Shown piece after piece: positions 61,415-64,000 of a stretch of 64,000 bases of DNA; position 1 is the stretch's first letter; every line of letters starts with the position of its first letter. The stretch is from positions 5,204,001 through 5,268,000 of the forward strand of contig CP097899.1 of assembly GCA_023639215.1 (NCBI GenBank), written 5' to 3'. The notes beneath the pieces were generated by a model. The model made no database searches. It worked only from the letters and a program-made list of their open reading frames with translations, and had not been told where the DNA came from. The DNA comes from Candidatus Pristimantibacillus lignocellulolyticus (GTDB lineage Bacteria > Bacillota > Bacilli > Paenibacillales > Paenibacillaceae). The position numbers and the translations under genes were made by a program.

Positions 61415-61438
61415 TATAACGTTATAATGTTTAAACAT
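61415..61438. promoter_or_regulatory. Two abutting 12-bp palindromes
   Basis: TATAACGTTATA (61415-61426) and ATGTTTAAACAT (61427-61438) touch without a gap, in the divergent interval between the deacetylase operon and yhbH. Further on, GCATACAATGTATAC is another imperfect palindrome. They may be operators for the GntR regulator of the operon; unproven. Confidence 0.45.
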
Positions 61439-61521
61439 TTCTCATTTTTCATCATACATGCTTCAGCCTTGCATACAATGTATACATAGTAAATGTGGAT
61501 TCTGAAATGAGGTGGACCAGA

Positions 61522-62673
61522 GTGGAACAACAGCCCCTATTTATCGTATCTCGTGAGGATTGGTCCTTACATCGTAAAGGATACAATGATCAAGCTAGGC
61601 ACCAGCAGCGAGTAAGAGAAGCTATTAAAAATAATTTGCCTGATCTAGTTTCTGATGAAAGCATCATCTTATCTGATGGTCGCCGAACGGTTAAAGTACC
61701 GATTAAGAGTCTAGATGAAGCTCATTTCATTTATAATTACAACAAAAAGCAACATGTTGGTCAGGGGGATGGGGATTCTCAAGTTGGAGATGTACTTGGG
61801 GTAGATCCTCAACTTAGCAAAAAACCAGGTAAAGGTCAGGATGCTGGCGATCAACCCGGCGAAGATGTATTTGATACTGAGATTAGTATCGATGAATTAG
61901 AGGATATGCTTTTCGATGAAATGGAACTTCCGAATTTGGAACAGAAACAGAAAGATCAGATGCAAACAACAGAAATTGTATTCCATGATATTCGCAAAAA
62001 AGGGATCATGTCGAACATTGATAAAAAACGCACGTTACTAGAAAATCTACGACGAAATGCTAATGAAGGCAAAGCAGGTATAGGCGGCATCTCGCCTGAT
62101 GATCTACGCTATAAAACATGGACAGAAATTGTAAAACCACAATCTAATGCCGTTATTTTTGCAATACTCGATGTATCCGGCAGTATGGGCGCTTTCGAAA
62201 AATTTTGTTCGCGTTCTTACTTCTTCTGGATGAGTAGATTTCTTAGACGAAAGTATGAGCATGTTGAGATTGTCTATATTGCTCATCATACTGAAGCGAA
62301 AGAAGTAACAGAAGAGGAGTTTTTCACTCGTGGTGAAAGTGGTGGTACCATATGCTCTTCAGCATATCAACGTGTCCTTGATATTATTGAGCAACGTTAT
62401 CCGCCAGCATTATGGAATATCTACCCTTTCCACTTCTCGGACGGTGATAACCTTACCTCTGATAACGAACGCTGTGTACGCTTAATTGAGAAGCTAATGG
62501 AAGTAAGTAATATGTTTGGTTACGGAGAGATTAATCAGTACAATCGAAACAGTACACTTATGAGTGCGTATAAACATATTTCGAATAAAAAGTTCAAGTT
62601 TTCCATCATTAAAGATAAGGGAGAAGTCTATAAGGCGCTCACCCATTTCTTTGCCAAGCAGCCAACGACATGA
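61522..62673 (+). CDS. yhbH: Sporulation protein YhbH
   Basis: DUF444 family, 383 residues from GTG 61522 (GAGGTGG upstream). The start SREDWSLHRKGYNDQARHQQ, the HVGQGDGDSQVGDVLG segment and the VWA-like FAILDVSGSMGAFEKFCSRS (MIDAS Asp-x-Ser-x-Ser) are those of B. subtilis YhbH. Made in the mother-cell or early-sporulation programme in Bacillus; supports a spore-former. Confidence 0.94.
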   Translation: MEQQPLFIVSREDWSLHRKGYNDQARHQQRVREAIKNNLPDLVSDESIILSDGRRTVKVPIKSLDEAHFIYNYNKKQHVGQGDGDSQVGDVLGVDPQLSKKPGKGQDAGDQPGEDVFDTEISIDELEDMLFDEMELPNLEQKQKDQMQTTEIVFHDIRKKGIMSNIDKKRTLLENLRRNANEGKAGIGGISPDDLRYKTWTEIVKPQSNAVIFAILDVSGSMGAFEKFCSRSYFFWMSRFLRRKYEHVEIVYIAHHTEAKEVTEEEFFTRGESGGTICSSAYQRVLDIIEQRYPPALWNIYPFHFSDGDNLTSDNERCVRLIEKLMEVSNMFGYGEINQYNRNSTLMSAYKHISNKKFKFSIIKDKGEVYKALTHFFAKQPTT

Positions 62674-62728
62674 GCTATCTTTCATGATGATGCTTATCTT
62701 AGTTCAATAGCCTTAATTAGAAACATAG

Positions 62729-62771
62729 AAAGACCCTCCCACCCAAGTTTTCAATGGATAAGAGGGTCTTT
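62729..62771. terminator. Terminator between yhbH and pdaA
   Basis: AAAGACCCTC and GAGGGTCTTT with a 23-base loop between convergent genes; short T and A runs on both sides. Confidence 0.8.
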
Positions 62772-62837
62772 ACTTACTATATGTTATAACACTCAGTAGC
62801 TAGTCTATATTCGAATATTACTACAACTATAACATTA

Positions 62838-63653
62838 CTATGGCAATAAATTACCTAACAATTTTTCCGCCATAAGCTGATCCAAACTTTCAAATGTATA
62901 TCCCTTCGCTCTCGCATCATCAATAATACGTGCTAGTGCCCCAGCATTATCGCTTGATACGGAATGAATAAGCATTATGCTACCTGGATGAAGCTGCTTC
63001 ATCACCTGTTGATAAGCATAATCAGCACCTCTTTGTTTATTCACTTCCCAGTCTTTATAGGCAAGTGACCAAAAGGCACTGATATAGCCTTCTTCATGGC
63101 TAATTGCTAGTACTCGATCGTTAAATATGCCCCTTGGTGGTCTTAAGTAATTCATATTCGTTTGGCCTGTTAATTGAGCGACGCCTTCTTTAACCTTTGC
63201 AAGTTCTTGACGAATCTGATCATTACTCATTGTCGTCATATCCGGATGACTCCAAGAGTGATTTCCTATTATATGACCTTCCTTAGCCATACGTTTAATT
63301 AGTTCGGGCTGATCTTGAATATAATGACCAGTAACAAAAAATGCCGCTGGTACTTGTTTTTCCTTCAATACATCGAGTATCGGTGCAGTAAAACCATTCT
63401 CATATCCATTATCAAATGTAAGATAGAGAGCTTTTTTTGATGTGTTACCTAGAAATAATGCTTCATTCTTCTCAATAATATCCGCGAAGCCTTCCTCTTG
63501 TATGGATGGTAACTTCTCATTCAAACTTCTTTTAAATCCAAAATGCTGTGTTTTATCTTGCTCTGCAGCAGACACTTTCACATACGAAAACTGCGCTGTT
63601 GTACATAATAAGAGTACCATAAAAATAACGAGTAACTTCATCTTCGATTTCAC
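62838..63653 (-). CDS. pdaA: Polysaccharide deacetylase PdaA (spore cortex delta-lactam synthesis)
   Basis: NodB-type de-N-acetylase that makes muramic delta-lactam in spore cortex, 271 residues. A signal/anchor helix (about 5-25), then LYLTFDNGYENGFTAPILD, GHIIGNHSWSHPDM (His-x3-His metal site), YLRPPRGIFND and GSIMLIHSVSSDNAGALAR. The TFDNGYENG motif is PdaA-specific. GTG at 63653 is chosen because AGGAGG lies 8 bases upstream. Confidence 0.93.
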   Translation of the reverse strand: MKSKMKLLVIFMVLLLCTTAQFSYVKVSAAEQDKTQHFGFKRSLNEKLPSIQEEGFADIIEKNEALFLGNTSKKALYLTFDNGYENGFTAPILDVLKEKQVPAAFFVTGHYIQDQPELIKRMAKEGHIIGNHSWSHPDMTTMSNDQIRQELAKVKEGVAQLTGQTNMNYLRPPRGIFNDRVLAISHEEGYISAFWSLAYKDWEVNKQRGADYAYQQVMKQLHPGSIMLIHSVSSDNAGALARIIDDARAKGYTFESLDQLMAEKLLGNLLP

Positions 63654-63909
63654 AAACAATTCCTCCTAATCTTTTTATGTATTTTCGATGTACTTCACTT
63701 CATCTTTATATAAAGACACGACTACAAACGCTAACACTTTTTGAATGAAACTGATTTTCTTCAATATCATAAAAAATGAATTCGGAAATGTTTTTCCATG
63801 TTACGTTAAGATACCCATTTTAGGTTTTATTAATACAATTGAATGTTAACCTAAAGAAAGACGCAAAAAAACTCTCTAGCAAAAAGCTAAAGAGTTAAAT
63901 GTAATAATC

Positions 63910-63986
63910 TGGTCGGGATGACACGATTTGAACATGCGACCCCCTGGTCCCAAACCAGGTGCTCTACCAAGCTGAGCTACATCCCG
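63910..63986 (-). tRNA. tRNA-Pro (anticodon TGG)
   Basis: 77 bases folding as a cloverleaf: acceptor CGGGATG pairs with CATCCCG, D-arm GCTCAGCTTGGTAGAGC, anticodon stem-loop CTGGTTTGGGACCAG with TGG, T-arm around GTTCAAATC. Discriminator A and CCA are encoded. Confidence 0.97.
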
Positions 63987-63992
63987 TAAAAA

Positions 63993-64000
63993 TGGAGCGG
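63993..64000 (-). tRNA. Possible 3' end of another tRNA, cut by window
   Basis: The last 8 bases, read on the minus strand, give CCGCTCCA, as in the CCGC-T-CCA end of tRNA-Gly. It lies 6 bp before tRNA-Pro, so a tRNA cluster continues to the right. Too short for certainty. Confidence 0.4.

Overview
The window looks like chromosomal DNA of a low-GC, spore-forming member of the Paenibacillaceae. Pointers are a B. subtilis-order suf operon (sufCDSUB), sporulation genes yhbH and pdaA, a very large S-layer (SLH) anchored protein, a secreted copper-amine-oxidase-N-domain protein, TTG/GTG starts and strong AGGAGG ribosome binding sites. The assignment rests on gene content and style, not on a database search. 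Layout: 1-6640 is core metabolism and cell envelope: the cydAB cytochrome bd oxidase (cydB runs off the left edge) with a Rex-like operator, a small L,D-transpeptidase, a secreted CuAO-N protein, a lipoprotein and a secreted matrixin-type metalloprotease. 6988-26263 is one compact mobile-element-derived block. It has a full PBSX/xkd-type contractile tail set (tail terminator, sheath, tube, chaperone with programmed -1 frameshift, tape measure, LysM/hub, baseplate J, YmfQ-type protein, two fibres, XkdX) followed by holin and amidase. It has no terminase, portal, capsid, integrase or replication gene, so it is best read as a contractile phage tail-like bacteriocin (tailocin). Its control end holds an ArpU/Xpf-type late regulator, an AbrB-like protein with a zinc-knuckle tail, and a divergent Cro-like / Xre-ImmA switch whose operators and promoters can be read directly. 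Tandem 168-bp repeats carrying terminators separate the late regulator from the tail operon. A plus-strand gene for a nucleoside-deoxyribosyltransferase/TIR-like protein sits inside the control region and is a defence or immunity candidate.

26405-31709 is the suf iron-sulfur cluster operon with a Fur-like operator. 31891-32306 is a 183-bp tandem repeat overlapping the end of a DUF1802 gene. 33033-35325 is the methionine-salvage pair mtnKA. 35587-39503 is a YheO/DauR regulator, PatB/MalY lyase, NhaC antiporter and RidA group. An IS3-family element (39548-40828) has landed in the loop of the terminator behind ridA. 40896-46547 encodes an 1883-residue SLH-anchored phosphodiester glycosidase plus metallophosphoesterase. 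46827-55444 holds yunC, a degenerate-GGDEF/EAL protein, ywdK and sbcDC. 56636-61316 is a five-gene amino-sugar-acid catabolic operon (deacetylase, DgaE-like, DgaF-like, PfkB kinase, GntR regulator). The window ends with yhbH, pdaA and a tRNA-Pro gene.

How the tailocin is likely to work: the ImmA-type protease relieves the Xre repressor, the ArpU-like regulator is then made, and the tail operon from xkdI to the amidase is transcribed leftwards; holin and amidase release the particles. The Kelch-like propeller on the distal fibre would be the target-recognition part. This is inference from gene order and families. Particle production and killing cannot be seen from sequence.
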